Below are positions 18,170-26,213 of a DNA stretch of 64,000 bases, in pieces. A program made the position numbers and the translations under genes. Source of the stretch: VMCP01 sp964527775 (GTDB taxonomy: Bacteria; Bacteroidota; Bacteroidia; NS11-12g; UBA955). Under the pieces are notes generated by a model. It had not been told where the DNA came from. It did no database searches and worked only from the letters and a program-made list of their open reading frames with translations. Position 1 is the first letter of the stretch. Each line of letters begins with the position of its first letter. Location: contig CAZGQS010000001.1 in assembly GCA_964527775.1 (NCBI GenBank), forward strand, positions 124,001 to 188,000. The letters are read 5' to 3'.

Positions 18170-19015
18170 TTAATTGGATATGGTATTTTTTACATTTAAG
18201 GAAATTCTGCCTGTTTCTGGACATTTATCTCCTACACGGGTAAAAGTTGTTTTTGAGATAAAATATTCCATGGCCTGCTTGGCATCGGTATCTAATCCTT
18301 GGAAATTACTAGAAGGCAATAAGCGCTTAAATCGAGCATTTCCATTGCAATCTACAGTTACTTCAGCATCAATGGTACCTCTTAACTTTTCTTTTAACTC
18401 TCGAACATTGCTATTCACACTGTAGTTTGCAAATCCAGAAGCTGTAAAAAAACCATTTCCAGTGTTTTTGGTTACACGGGTTCCGCCGTTACCAAGAATA
18501 CCTCCTGTATTAGCTCCGCCGCCAAATCCAACATTGCCTTGACCTCCTTCAACGCCTTTGGGTGATCCATTTCCTTCCGTACCGCGTTTTCCAATTTTTG
18601 ATTGTAGTCCGGCCAATCGAGAATTAACTTGAGGTGTTTTACTCGCTGGAGGGTCAATTGGAGGTAAGCCCGTTTCAACACTTTGATCTGCTGTATTTAC
18701 AATATCGCCATAACCACCAGTTTGAACCGCGTTTGGTGTAGATGTTGTGGTAGATGGTTCTGAAGCACCTCCACCTAATTCCGGTGGAAAGTCAGACGGA
18801 CCTCCTTCGTTGGGGCTTCCCAATGAAACTTCCTCCAGTCCAAAATCAAGCATCAATTCACCTGTTTTATTCTCAAACGGGGGATTAGGAACTCTGATAT
18901 GGAGTAAATACATGGCGGCAGTGATGATCAACGAAATGATTAAGCTGATAATTGCAGCCGCTGTGCGTTGTTGGGTTGTCGTTCCCAATGTATTTTCGAT
19001 AACATATTTCCTCAT
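18170..19015 (-). CDS. TonB-like energy transducer protein
   Basis: 281 residues. The cytoplasmic N-terminus is short and one membrane anchor lies at about 20-40 (AAIISLIISLIITAAMYLL), as in TonB. The periplasmic linker is rich in Gly, Pro, Ser and Thr (PNEGGPSDFPPELGGGASEP; several GG repeats to about 195) instead of the classical Lys-Pro stretch. The C-terminal 85 residues (VRELKEKLRGTIDAEVTVDCNGN...) fit the TonB C-terminal fold that touches outer membrane receptors. It lies between the HU/SPOR gene and folC and two genes downstream of a barrel protein. No ExbB or ExbD gene is in the window. Identity as a TonB-family transducer is likely; which receptor it serves is unknown. Confidence 0.78.
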   Translation of the reverse strand: MRKYVIENTLGTTTQQRTAAAIISLIISLIITAAMYLLHIRVPNPPFENKTGELMLDFGLEEVSLGSPNEGGPSDFPPELGGGASEPSTTTSTPNAVQTGGYGDIVNTADQSVETGLPPIDPPASKTPQVNSRLAGLQSKIGKRGTEGNGSPKGVEGGQGNVGFGGGANTGGILGNGGTRVTKNTGNGFFTASGFANYSVNSNVRELKEKLRGTIDAEVTVDCNGNARFKRLLPSSNFQGLDTDAKQAMEYFISKTTFTRVGDKCPETGRISLNVKNTISN

Positions 19016-19025
19016 GGGAATTTAT

Positions 19026-20132
19026 TTATTGAAGGTGAAGGTTTTGAACAGAAATGCTTTGCGTAGGTTGATCTTTAATACTAACGGCAAAATCACTTGC
19101 ATCTTTTTCAGTTTCAAAACGTTTTAATATAATTTTGAGCAAACTACTATTCTTAACTCTAATATAGGTAGAAGAATATCCTAATTTATCCCAGTGTTTG
19201 CACTCCAACTGAGCAGCACTTTCTGTCATATAAGAACCACCTACCACAAAATATCTTCCGACATTTTTAACGATGTCTGACCTATATTCATCAATGGTAA
19301 AATGCAATGATGCCGAATTTGAATCAATTGAAGTTGAAGATGAGGCAGCAATTGAGTCGGATTTCGCTATTACTTTAGATTTCGTGCTGATTAATTTACC
19401 ATTAACCATAATGAATTCGGGGCCTTCATTATTTACATGTGGAACAGGTATTTGGCTTGCTGTTTGTTGATTGCTCAATACATGTTTCCAGCTTAGGGAC
19501 ATTAAATAAATGGCACCTGCAGATACACTTAACAAGGCAACGCTCGCTGCAACATTCCAAAATCTTAAACCTCTATGACGCTCAATGGTCTGATCTAACA
19601 ATTCTTCGTCAATACTAACAATCTTCGCATCTTCAGCCTGTTTTTCTTCCAAAATTGGCGGTGATACTATGGTAACAGGCTCGTTTTTTGTTTCTTGGGA
19701 CAGTGATTTGACCTCCCATTTTAATGGCATCAAACCGAACGCATTGGCGTGTAGGTTGGATTGGTTTCGACCAACAAAAAAAATTCCCGATGTAGGATTG
19801 AAAAAGAAATTACCTAATGAGCCAAAGCTAAAGTACTTTTTTTGAATCAATTGACTTTTAAGTACTGCAACTTCATCCTTTATTAATTGAACGGCTTCTT
19901 TATAGGAGGAGCCCGTGTGATTAATTACGCATTCAACTAGAAAAGAGTCTTCATTGCTGAATTTTGTTGAGAATATCAATTGCGAATGCCTAGGCTTGTA
20001 TTCACGATTTACCGAATTTGCTGTAGACTCTAATTCTCTTAGGGTGAAACTACCCAAATCCGGTATACTCACGTAGTGGTTTTTAGCCAATACTTGTAGT
20101 ACCCATAATTGAAAATTAGAATTTGACATCAT
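19026..20132 (-). CDS. HU-CCDC81-like / SPOR domain membrane protein
   Basis: 368 residues (ATG at 20132, or the adjacent ATG at 20129). The first 140 residues match the prokaryotic HU-CCDC81 double domain (HYVSIPDLGSFTLRE; KYFSFGSLGNFFFNP), a DNA-binding-like fold used here for something else. One membrane span lies at about 190-212 (FWNVAASVALLSVSAGAIYLM). The C-terminal 75 residues (YFVVGGSYMTESAAQ..KLGYSSTYIR..DASDFAV) are a SPOR domain, which binds denuded peptidoglycan at division sites. So a cytoplasmic HU-like head is linked across the membrane to a wall-binding tail. This pairing is known in Bacteroidota. It lies in the barrel/TonB-like/folC operon. Confidence 0.85.
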   Translation of the reverse strand: MMSNSNFQLWVLQVLAKNHYVSIPDLGSFTLRELESTANSVNREYKPRHSQLIFSTKFSNEDSFLVECVINHTGSSYKEAVQLIKDEVAVLKSQLIQKKYFSFGSLGNFFFNPTSGIFFVGRNQSNLHANAFGLMPLKWEVKSLSQETKNEPVTIVSPPILEEKQAEDAKIVSIDEELLDQTIERHRGLRFWNVAASVALLSVSAGAIYLMSLSWKHVLSNQQTASQIPVPHVNNEGPEFIMVNGKLISTKSKVIAKSDSIAASSSTSIDSNSASLHFTIDEYRSDIVKNVGRYFVVGGSYMTESAAQLECKHWDKLGYSSTYIRVKNSSLLKIILKRFETEKDASDFAVSIKDQPTQSISVQNLHLQ

Positions 20133-20150
20133 ACAAATATAGATTCTTTA

Positions 20151-21863
20151 TCAAAACAAACCAAGTGAAATACCACCCATTACCGTTATTCCATAATTGG
20201 GCATACCATACCACATTTGATAATTTTTATTGAGCAGATTACTTCCTTGAATCCAAATTCTCCCTTTTTCCTTGAAACGGTAATCAAGTCGGGCATGAAG
20301 ATCTAAAACGCTTCCTACAGGATCAACCTTTACCTTGTTGCTTTCAAGGAGTATTTGATTGTTCCTGTTACCCATGCCAGTCAATCCCACTTTGATTTTA
20401 ACGGTTTCGATAGGAGTGAAATGTGCGGTGACATCATACATGAGGCTGGGTAAGTGCCAATAAACATCGTCAGAACCATAATTCAATACCTTCAGGTTTC
20501 CGCTGACTTTGATTTTTTCTCCGAGCAAATATTCTGCACCGACTCTAAAATACACAGTAGAAACAGTGTTGTATACGGCTTTAAGTCCTTTAAGTGAATC
20601 AATGTTGCTGCGAAGGGTATCTGCTTTGTTAGAAACCGAAGCAAACATCAATTGATCAATGATTGAGTTTCCACCAAAATCCATGTAGAACAGCGATTGA
20701 TTGGAGATTTTGCCCTTAATTCCTACAAAAACATTATACTGTTCGTAAGAATTTTTTAATACCTGATTTTCAATGAAGAAAGGCATTTGATCATGAATTC
20801 TTCTAATGCTATTCTTACGCAATCCACCGTCAAATCCTCCATACAACTTCATCTCCAATCCGGTAATTCCTTTTTCAAATTCAATATGCGCATTCACATA
20901 GGTCTTACTTGAAGCACTATCGAGGGTATTTTGAACGTGGTTTACATTGATACCTCCAATTACGTTGAAATCAGTAGGCTTATGGTAAAACTTTACCCGG
21001 GGGAGAACATCAATAAATAATTGGTTGTTTTTTTGAGCAAGTCCCGTGTCACTGTGTTGGTTAGTTTGGATGAAATTCGTTGATAAGTCACCAAATATTG
21101 AAAATTTCGATAATTTGGAGTTGAATCTTAGCGTAGATGCAAGTTCCATTTCTTGGTGTTTGAAATTGGTTTCAAACAATTGAGCAGAATTTAACCACTT
21201 GAATTCTGGCTTCTTTCTATTTGCCAAAGAAATATAGTCTATGTTAAAGCCATAATTTTGAGCTATTTTACCTTTTTCACTGATGGAAAATACTCTATCA
21301 GAATTTAACTCCTGCGAAATACTGGTGTCTTTTCCAAAAAACGTGTGCAAGTCTCTATGATAGAACAATCGGGTAGTGATACTGGAGTTGTTGAAAAACC
21401 TAGATCCACTCATATCAACCCTAGTATTTGCCACCTTTTGATCTCTAACAACGTTGTTGGCATTAAAATGTTGGGCTGACAGATTGTAAGCCCATTTATT
21501 GTTAGGTCTATTCGATAGATAAATCTCGCCCAACAAATGCGAGTTGTTACCAGCACCTAAGCGAAGGTAATTCGACAAATAAATGCTATCTTGACTTCTT
21601 TCTTTGATGATTTCTGGGGATATATTTTGGATGTATTTCTGAGTTGTCCACGAAAACTGTGGCGTTTTGAAGTCAATATTAATCTTCGGCGCTTCGGTTT
21701 GAGGTACGGCAGGCTCAATGTTGATTCGAGAAGCAGATATCAACTTGATGTTTGTGCCAGAAACCACATCTCTACTGCTGTTTTCGAAGCCTTTAGGTTT
21801 GTCACCTTGCGCCATCAATTGCCCTGTGCATAGAACAAATGCAGAAATTATTGCGTATTTCAT
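20151..21863 (-). CDS. Outer membrane beta-barrel protein, TonB-dependent-receptor-like without plug
   Basis: 570 residues with a signal peptide (MKYAIISAFVLCTGQLMAQ). After about 90 residues of linker the sequence is alternating beta strands to the end, finishing with GISLGLF, a terminal aromatic residue as outer membrane barrels need for assembly. Strand repeats and the ending (GRIWIQGSNLLNKNYQMWYGMPNYG) are typical of the TonB-dependent receptor barrel (VxNLxNKxY). No plug domain or TonB box is evident in the short N-terminal part. It is the first gene of the operon with the HU/SPOR and TonB-like genes. Substrate unknown; a role in envelope organisation is as likely as uptake. Confidence 0.75.
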   Translation of the reverse strand: MKYAIISAFVLCTGQLMAQGDKPKGFENSSRDVVSGTNIKLISASRINIEPAVPQTEAPKINIDFKTPQFSWTTQKYIQNISPEIIKERSQDSIYLSNYLRLGAGNNSHLLGEIYLSNRPNNKWAYNLSAQHFNANNVVRDQKVANTRVDMSGSRFFNNSSITTRLFYHRDLHTFFGKDTSISQELNSDRVFSISEKGKIAQNYGFNIDYISLANRKKPEFKWLNSAQLFETNFKHQEMELASTLRFNSKLSKFSIFGDLSTNFIQTNQHSDTGLAQKNNQLFIDVLPRVKFYHKPTDFNVIGGINVNHVQNTLDSASSKTYVNAHIEFEKGITGLEMKLYGGFDGGLRKNSIRRIHDQMPFFIENQVLKNSYEQYNVFVGIKGKISNQSLFYMDFGGNSIIDQLMFASVSNKADTLRSNIDSLKGLKAVYNTVSTVYFRVGAEYLLGEKIKVSGNLKVLNYGSDDVYWHLPSLMYDVTAHFTPIETVKIKVGLTGMGNRNNQILLESNKVKVDPVGSVLDLHARLDYRFKEKGRIWIQGSNLLNKNYQMWYGMPNYGITVMGGISLGLF

Positions 21864-21979
21864 TCAATGACAAAATTCATGATTATATAATTGTACTTGT
21901 ACCCCGAAATTCTAGTTGTCTATAAAACTAAACAAGTAAAAAATGTCACTGAATACTTTGAAAAAAATCAACGAATGCC

Positions 21980-22009
21980 TTGTTTAATTGCAAATTATGG
22001 TTAACTTTG
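21980..22009 (+). promoter_or_regulatory. Bacteroidota sigma-A promoter (TTG-N19-TAACTTTG) for rplU-rpmA
   Basis: TTG at 21980-21982 and TAACTTTG at 22002-22009 are 19 nt apart. The -7 box is exact. It ends 15 nt before the rplU ATG, so the leader is only about 10 nt. Confidence 0.75.
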
Positions 22010-22024
22010 CAGCCCAATTTCGTC

Positions 22025-22333
22025 ATGTACGCTATAGTAGAAATCGCAGGAAGACAATACAAAGTGCAGGAGAATTCCTACCTTATTGTCAATCGTCTCG
22101 AGGCTGAACAAGGTTCAACCATTGAGTTTGATAAAGTTCTTTTCATAGGTGGAGATCAAGTAAAAGTAGGTCAGCCTACTGTTTCTGGTGCTAAGGTTTC
22201 TTGCACCGTAACCAACCATGGAAAAGGTGATAAGGTAATCGTTTTCAAAAAGAAAAGAAGAAAAGGTTACAAAGTAAAAAACGGTTTCAGACACTACTTG
22301 ACCCGTTTGAGAATTGAAAAAATTACTGCTTAA
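22025..22333 (+). CDS. rplU: 50S ribosomal protein L21 (bL21)
   Basis: 102 residues from the ATG at 22025 (the open frame extends to 21980, but that part is promoter). MYAIVEIAGRQYKVQENSYL is the standard L21 N-terminus; FKKKRRKGYKVKNGFRHYLTRLRI is the rRNA-binding C-terminal half. It is the first gene of the rplU-rpmA operon. In many Bacteroidota, L21 carries a long C-terminal extension with a helix-hairpin-helix; this one has none and ends right after the core at EKITA. Confidence 0.97.
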   Translation: MYAIVEIAGRQYKVQENSYLIVNRLEAEQGSTIEFDKVLFIGGDQVKVGQPTVSGAKVSCTVTNHGKGDKVIVFKKKRRKGYKVKNGFRHYLTRLRIEKITA

Positions 22334-22353
22334 TCAATTAATACGAAAAGAAA

Positions 22354-22614
22354 ATGGCACATAAAAAAGGAGCTGGTAGTACCAAAAACGGTCGTGAGTC
22401 TCACAGTAAAAGATTAGGTGTTAAAATTTACGGTGGTCAAATCGTAAAAGCAGGTAACATCATCGTACGTCAACGTGGCACTAAGCACCACGCAGATGTT
22501 AACGTTGGAATTGGTAAAGACCATACTTTGTTTGCTTTGTCAGACGGTATCGTTCAATTCAGCAAAGGTAAAAACGGCAGAAGTTTCGTTTCTGTGGTAG
22601 AAGCCCAAGCTTAA
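22354..22614 (+). CDS. rpmA: 50S ribosomal protein L27 (bL27)
   Basis: 86 residues. MAHKKGAGSTKNGRESHSKRLG is the canonical N-terminus; residues 2-9 lie near the peptidyl-transferase centre. KIYGGQIVKAGNIIVRQRGTKHHADVNVG is the conserved core. There is no cleavable N-terminal extension of the Firmicutes kind. The start is preceded by an A-rich stretch (AAAAGAAA), the usual translation signal in this phylum, 20 nt after rplU. Confidence 0.98.
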   Translation: MAHKKGAGSTKNGRESHSKRLGVKIYGGQIVKAGNIIVRQRGTKHHADVNVGIGKDHTLFALSDGIVQFSKGKNGRSFVSVVEAQA

Positions 22615-22633
22615 TTCATTGAAATAACTCTGG

Positions 22634-22667
22634 AAAGCCGTGCTTCTTTATGTTGCACGGCTTTTTT
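22634..22667 (+). terminator. Intrinsic terminator of rplU-rpmA
   Basis: A 10-bp stem, 22634-22643 (AAAGCCGTGC) with 22655-22664 (GCACGGCTTT), is followed by more T to 22667. Confidence 0.92.
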
Positions 22668-22717
22668 GTATTAAGACTTTTTGTATAATCGTATTATAAT
22701 CTAAGAATCCATCCTAA

Positions 22718-23236
22718 ATGAGCAATCTCACCGTTAAAATTCCCCAAGACTCTTTCACACAAATGAATGAAATTGTCTTACCAAACGATACCAACACCCT
22801 TCACAATTTAATGGGAGGTAAAATGCTCCACTGGATGGATATTTGTGCTGCAATAGCAGCTCAAAAACACAGCAATAAAATAGTAGTTACCGCAGCTGTT
22901 GATTCTGTGTCTTTCAAAGAAGCAATCAAACTTGGTGATGTGGTAACCTTAAATGCATATGTTACGCGTTCATTCAATTCTTCTATGGAAGTGTTTATTG
23001 AGGTATGGACTCAAAACATCCCCACAGGAGAGAAAATCAAGTCTAATGAGGCTTATTACACCTTTGTTGCTCTAGATAGCAGACATAGGCCTACTCCTGT
23101 AGCAGCTATTGAGCCACAGTCAGACATCGAAAAAGAGAAATATGCTGGCGCACTTCGTCGTCGACAAGTACGATTGATACTAGCGGGTAAAATGAAGCCC
23201 GAAGATGCTCAGGAACTTAAAAACCTGTTCCTTTAA
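22718..23236 (+). CDS. Acyl-CoA thioesterase (hotdog fold, YciA/BACH type)
   Basis: Hydrolyses acyl-CoA to free fatty acid and CoA. The 172 residues contain one hotdog domain: the active-site region NTLHNLMGGKMLHWMDICAA (about 26-45; N, GG and the D of WMD are the catalytic/CoA signature), then VTAAVDSVSFKEAIKLGDVV and the long strand MEVFIEVWTQNIPTG. The C-terminal 35 residues are a helical tail. It has no strong promoter match, but follows the rpmA terminator, so it should be independently transcribed. Its physiological substrate is not predictable. Confidence 0.9.
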   Translation: MSNLTVKIPQDSFTQMNEIVLPNDTNTLHNLMGGKMLHWMDICAAIAAQKHSNKIVVTAAVDSVSFKEAIKLGDVVTLNAYVTRSFNSSMEVFIEVWTQNIPTGEKIKSNEAYYTFVALDSRHRPTPVAAIEPQSDIEKEKYAGALRRRQVRLILAGKMKPEDAQELKNLFL

Positions 23237-23239
23237 GAA

Positions 23240-24187
23240 TTATTTAATCAATCCAATTTCAGTTAGTCGCTGAATCAAGAATTCATTCGCCGTGCAGTCG
23301 TCGTATTTCTTTGGGTTTTCTGAAGTGATACAAGACTCAAGGCAATCTAATCTTACTTCTGGTCTTGGATGTAAAAAGAATGGAATACTAAACCGAGGCT
23401 CGTGCCATTTTTCTTGAGGTGGATTCACTACTCTGTGCGTCGTGCTTCGAAGTTTATCATTGGTTAATCGTTGCAACATATCACCTACGTTGACCACAAT
23501 ATGGTTTTCAACTTCGGTTACAGGGATATATTGTCCTTGTTTATTTAAAACTTCCAGTCCCTCGGCAGAAGCGCCCACCAATAAGGTGATAAGATTAATG
23601 TCTTCATGTTCCCCGGCTCTTATAGCGTTTTTGGGGTCAGAAGTAATTGGAGGGTAGTGTATGGCTCTCAATATAGAATTGCCATTGAAGATTCTCTGGT
23701 CAAAATAAAACTCATCCAAGCCCAAATAAAGTGCAATGGCTTGTAACACGGTTTTTCCAGTGGATTCTAATGACTGATAAATATCTTTTCCTGACTCATT
23801 GAATGCCGCTAACTCTTCAACCCATTTATTTTCAGGAAAGTGGGGAGGATTTGAGTCTGAGGGATCGATATATTGGCCAAAGTGCCAAAACTCTTTTAGG
23901 TCACCCGTATTGCGGTCTTTTGCATGCTCCTTGCCAAAACCAGTATAGCCTCGTTGTCCGCCGCCTGCAGTATCATCGTATTTTAGTTTGATGTCTAAAG
24001 GAAGATGGAAGAAATCTTCTACCGATTTATATAAGTTTTTAAGGGTTGATTCGGGTATACCATGATTTCGGATGGCTACAAAGCCAATCTCTTCATAGGC
24101 TTTACCTAAGCTTGAAACGAACTGTTTTTTTTCTTCTTCGTTTCCAGCAACAAATGAAGATAAATCGAGTTTTGGAATTTCGTACAT
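23240..24187 (-). CDS. 2-oxoglutarate/Fe(II)-dependent oxygenase, isopenicillin-N-synthase-like
   Basis: 315 residues. The N-terminal DIOX_N part (IPKLDLSSF, GFVAIRNHGIP) is followed by the jelly-roll 2OG-FeII domain. The Fe ligands are visible: H194 and D196 (HEDINLITLL) and H251 (STTHRVVNPP). R265 and S267 (RFS) bind the 2-oxoglutarate carboxylate. GYTGFGKEHAKD is typical of the bacterial members near plant flavonoid/gibberellin oxidases and ethylene-forming enzyme. The reaction is unknown, as for most of this subfamily. A -7-like box, TAACTTCG (24192-24199), ends 4 nt before the ATG, suggesting a leaderless transcript independent of the upstream sigma genes. Confidence 0.9.
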   Translation of the reverse strand: MYEIPKLDLSSFVAGNEEEKKQFVSSLGKAYEEIGFVAIRNHGIPESTLKNLYKSVEDFFHLPLDIKLKYDDTAGGGQRGYTGFGKEHAKDRNTGDLKEFWHFGQYIDPSDSNPPHFPENKWVEELAAFNESGKDIYQSLESTGKTVLQAIALYLGLDEFYFDQRIFNGNSILRAIHYPPITSDPKNAIRAGEHEDINLITLLVGASAEGLEVLNKQGQYIPVTEVENHIVVNVGDMLQRLTNDKLRSTTHRVVNPPQEKWHEPRFSIPFFLHPRPEVRLDCLESCITSENPKKYDDCTANEFLIQRLTEIGLIK

Positions 24188-24191
24188 GTTG

Positions 24192-24199
24192 CGAAGTTA
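24192..24199 (-). promoter_or_regulatory. -7-like box TAACTTCG, 4 nt before the oxygenase ATG
   Basis: One mismatch to TAnnTTTG on the minus strand; 4 nt from the start codon. The same TTCG variant recurs upstream of other genes here. Confidence 0.35.
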
Positions 24200-24247
24200 A
24201 CATTAACATGACGAACCAACAACGGCAAAATCAGAAGAAATTGACGA

Positions 24248-24478
24248 TTATAATGAGTGATTGGCTTCCAAGGAAACCTCTTCCAAGACGATATTTAAAC
24301 TAGTTGGATGTGGATTTTGAAAATTTGTCATAGAACTTCTAAGTATTTGAAGATCTTGAATAAATTCCTGCCAGTCTAGTCTGTTGCTGATGTTAACTTG
24401 AATATATTCAGTTACTTCAGGGCTGCTTTCATTGTAAAAATAAGAGATGAGATCAGTTTCGGTAATGTTTATATTCAT
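24248..24478 (-). CDS. Small acidic protein after an ECF sigma gene
   Basis: 76 residues starting MNINITETDLISYFYNESSP. No membrane span. The D-L-I-x-Y-x-Y-N-E-S-S-P-E-V pattern followed by helices looks like the N-terminal part of an anti-sigma factor, but without a zinc motif or transmembrane part. Such short genes are often found behind this type of sigma gene in Bacteroidota. It lies 45 nt after the sigma stop on the same strand, so is probably in its operon. Whether it binds the sigma factor is an inference from position and resemblance. Confidence 0.65.
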   Translation of the reverse strand: MNINITETDLISYFYNESSPEVTEYIQVNISNRLDWQEFIQDLQILRSSMTNFQNPHPTSLNIVLEEVSLEANHSL

Positions 24479-24523
24479 AGATTTCCGTCTTTAATACAAC
24501 ACAAGAACGGAAGAAGTATGAAA

Positions 24524-25108
24524 TTATTTTACTCTGACGCTATTTTTTTCCATCATTTTTCTTAAGTTCATGATGGCATAGTGCATTCTTCCAATGCAAG
24601 TATTGATATTAGTGTCAGTGATTGCAGCAATTTCTTTGAAACTTAGGTCTGCATAATTTCTGAGTATCAAGACTTCTTTTTGTTCTATAGGAAGCTGATG
24701 AATTAGTTTAGTGATCATGGATTTTTCATCGTTCTCAATCTGTATATCCTCTTGAGATTTATCAAAAACCATCAGGGTTTCAAAAATATCATAACCTTCA
24801 GAGTTTACCACTGATGGCAATCTCTTGCGTTGTCTAATGGAATCAATAGCGAGATTTCGAGCAATGCGAAGTGCCCAAGGTAGGAATTTATCTTCGTGAT
24901 TGTATTTTCCAGCCCTAATCTGATGAATGACCTTTATGAAAGTTTCCTGGAAGATGTCTTCAGCAATATAACGATCATTTACAACGTTCAAAATAGAACT
25001 GAAGATGCGCTGTTTATGACGCTTCATAAGTGTTTCAAATGCAATTTGACTTCCTTCAACGTAACGTTGAATTAATACGCCATCAGCTAAAATAGACTTA
25101 GTCATCAT
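24524..25108 (-). CDS. RNA polymerase ECF sigma factor
   Basis: 194 residues. Region 2 (YIAEDIFQETFIKVI then FLPWALRIARNLAIDSIRQRK) binds the -10 area and core polymerase. Region 4 (LPIEQKEVLILRNYADLSFKEIAAITDTNINTCIGRMHYAI) is the helix-turn-helix for the -35. The linker is about 50 residues. No long C-terminal extension. Start: ATG at 25106-25108 (or the next codon, 25103-25105). GGGAGG sits 5 nt (or 8 nt) upstream, a Shine-Dalgarno match that is uncommon in this phylum. The regulon is unknown. Confidence 0.92.
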   Translation of the reverse strand: MMTKSILADGVLIQRYVEGSQIAFETLMKRHKQRIFSSILNVVNDRYIAEDIFQETFIKVIHQIRAGKYNHEDKFLPWALRIARNLAIDSIRQRKRLPSVVNSEGYDIFETLMVFDKSQEDIQIENDEKSMITKLIHQLPIEQKEVLILRNYADLSFKEIAAITDTNINTCIGRMHYAIMNLRKMMEKNSVRVK

Positions 25109-25113
25109 AGATA

Positions 25114-25119
25114 CCTCCC
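25114..25119 (-). promoter_or_regulatory. Shine-Dalgarno GGGAGG of the ECF sigma gene
   Basis: Minus-strand GGGAGG lies 5 nt before the first ATG and 8 nt before the second of the sigma gene. Apart from rpsA, other starts in the window that I looked at lack such a motif. Confidence 0.6.
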
Positions 25120-25170
25120 TGTTAAGTTTAAATACAAAAAAATAGGTTTAGGTAAAGATGTGTCTTATAG

Positions 25171-25194
25171 GCGTTTTGTGTTTATTTAAAACGC
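25171..25194. repeat. Inverted repeat GCGTTTT/AAAACGC upstream of the ECF sigma gene
   Basis: A perfect 7-bp inverted repeat, 25171-25177 and 25188-25194, with a 10-nt AT-rich spacer. It lies between the fmt stop and the sigma start. No T-run follows on either strand, so an operator is more likely than a terminator. Confidence 0.4.
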
Positions 25195-25241
25195 AAGGTA
25201 TAAAAACGAAAATGAAAAAACAAATAAAAAGTAAAAAAAAA

Positions 25242-26180
25242 TTACAACCTCAAACCATTAATAAAATCTGATGATTTCATTTTGGGCTTCCCAGGTGCTT
25301 GTAATTCAAGTACTTCAATGTAATTATCAGCTGTTTTTACTAATAACTGTTTGGATACAATAACAAAAGAGTCTCCCAAGAATTTTGGATTAACAAAAGT
25401 AACTTCTTGATTTTCTAGTTCAGTCAGTTGCCTGCAAACCAATAGTTTTAAGTCCCCCCAAGGACTCTTTATCCATGCCCCAGGATAATAACTCAATCCG
25501 CGAACTTTATTGAAAAAATCAAAAGAATTTAAGGTTGTTTGTAATTCGCAAAAATCTCTAAAAAGCTTTGGCGCTAGCTTTGGGTTTTCACTAATGATTT
25601 GCGCGGTTGCTGGGGTTTTGTCTCGGTACTGTTCAATGGTTTTAACTGTAGATACGATGGTTTTAGCACCCAATATCATCAATTTATCGTGCAGTGAGGT
25701 AGCATTTTCTGTCTGTGTAATTTCTATACTATCGCGTTGGATAATATCTCCCGTATCAATTTCGTGTTTCAAAAAAAACGTAGAAACCCCGGTCAGTGTT
25801 TCTCCGTTTATAATTGCATGATTAATTGGTGCCGCACCCCGGTAGTCAGGTAGTAAGGACGCATGTAAGTTAACTGTTCCTAATTTGGGGGCACTCCAAA
25901 TAACTTCTGGAAGCATTCTAAAGGCAATAACTACGCCTAAATCTACATCTAATGTTTGAAACTGTTCAATGAACTCTGTAGATTTCAACTTCTCGGGTTG
26001 CAAGATTAATAGGCCCAAATCAAGAGCTGTTTTTTTTACATCAGACATTTGCAATTTTTGTCCTCTGCCTGCTGGCTTATCGGGAGCGGTAATCACAGCC
26101 GAAATGTCAAAACCAGCTTCAACGAGTGATTTTAAAGCTTCAGATGCAAATGCAGGAGTTCCAAAAAAGGCAATTTTCAT
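25242..26180 (-). CDS. fmt: Methionyl-tRNA formyltransferase
   Basis: Formylates initiator Met-tRNA with 10-formyl-tetrahydrofolate. 312 residues, the normal length. The N-terminal Rossmann domain begins MKIAFFGTPAFASEALKSL. The catalytic triad is visible as N104, H106 (VNLHASLLPDYRGAAPINHAI) and D142 (HEIDTGDII). The loop APDKPAGRGQKLQMSDVK (33-50) recognises the acceptor stem. The C-terminal OB-like domain (VRGLSYYPGAWIKSP) binds tRNA. An exact promoter box, TACCTTTG, ends 4 nt before the ATG. Divergent from the second T9SS gene. Confidence 0.97.
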   Translation of the reverse strand: MKIAFFGTPAFASEALKSLVEAGFDISAVITAPDKPAGRGQKLQMSDVKKTALDLGLLILQPEKLKSTEFIEQFQTLDVDLGVVIAFRMLPEVIWSAPKLGTVNLHASLLPDYRGAAPINHAIINGETLTGVSTFFLKHEIDTGDIIQRDSIEITQTENATSLHDKLMILGAKTIVSTVKTIEQYRDKTPATAQIISENPKLAPKLFRDFCELQTTLNSFDFFNKVRGLSYYPGAWIKSPWGDLKLLVCRQLTELENQEVTFVNPKFLGDSFVIVSKQLLVKTADNYIEVLELQAPGKPKMKSSDFINGLRL

Positions 26181-26184
26181 GGTG

Positions 26185-26213
26185 CAAAGGTAGGTTTTTG
26201 CATTTTTCGCAAA
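26185..26213 (-). promoter_or_regulatory. fmt promoter: TTG-N17-TACCTTTG, 4 nt before ATG
   Basis: Minus strand: -7 box TACCTTTG (26185-26192) and a -33 TTTTTG ending at 26210, 17 nt apart. The gap from box to ATG is 4 nt, so the fmt mRNA should be leaderless or nearly so. Confidence 0.6.
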
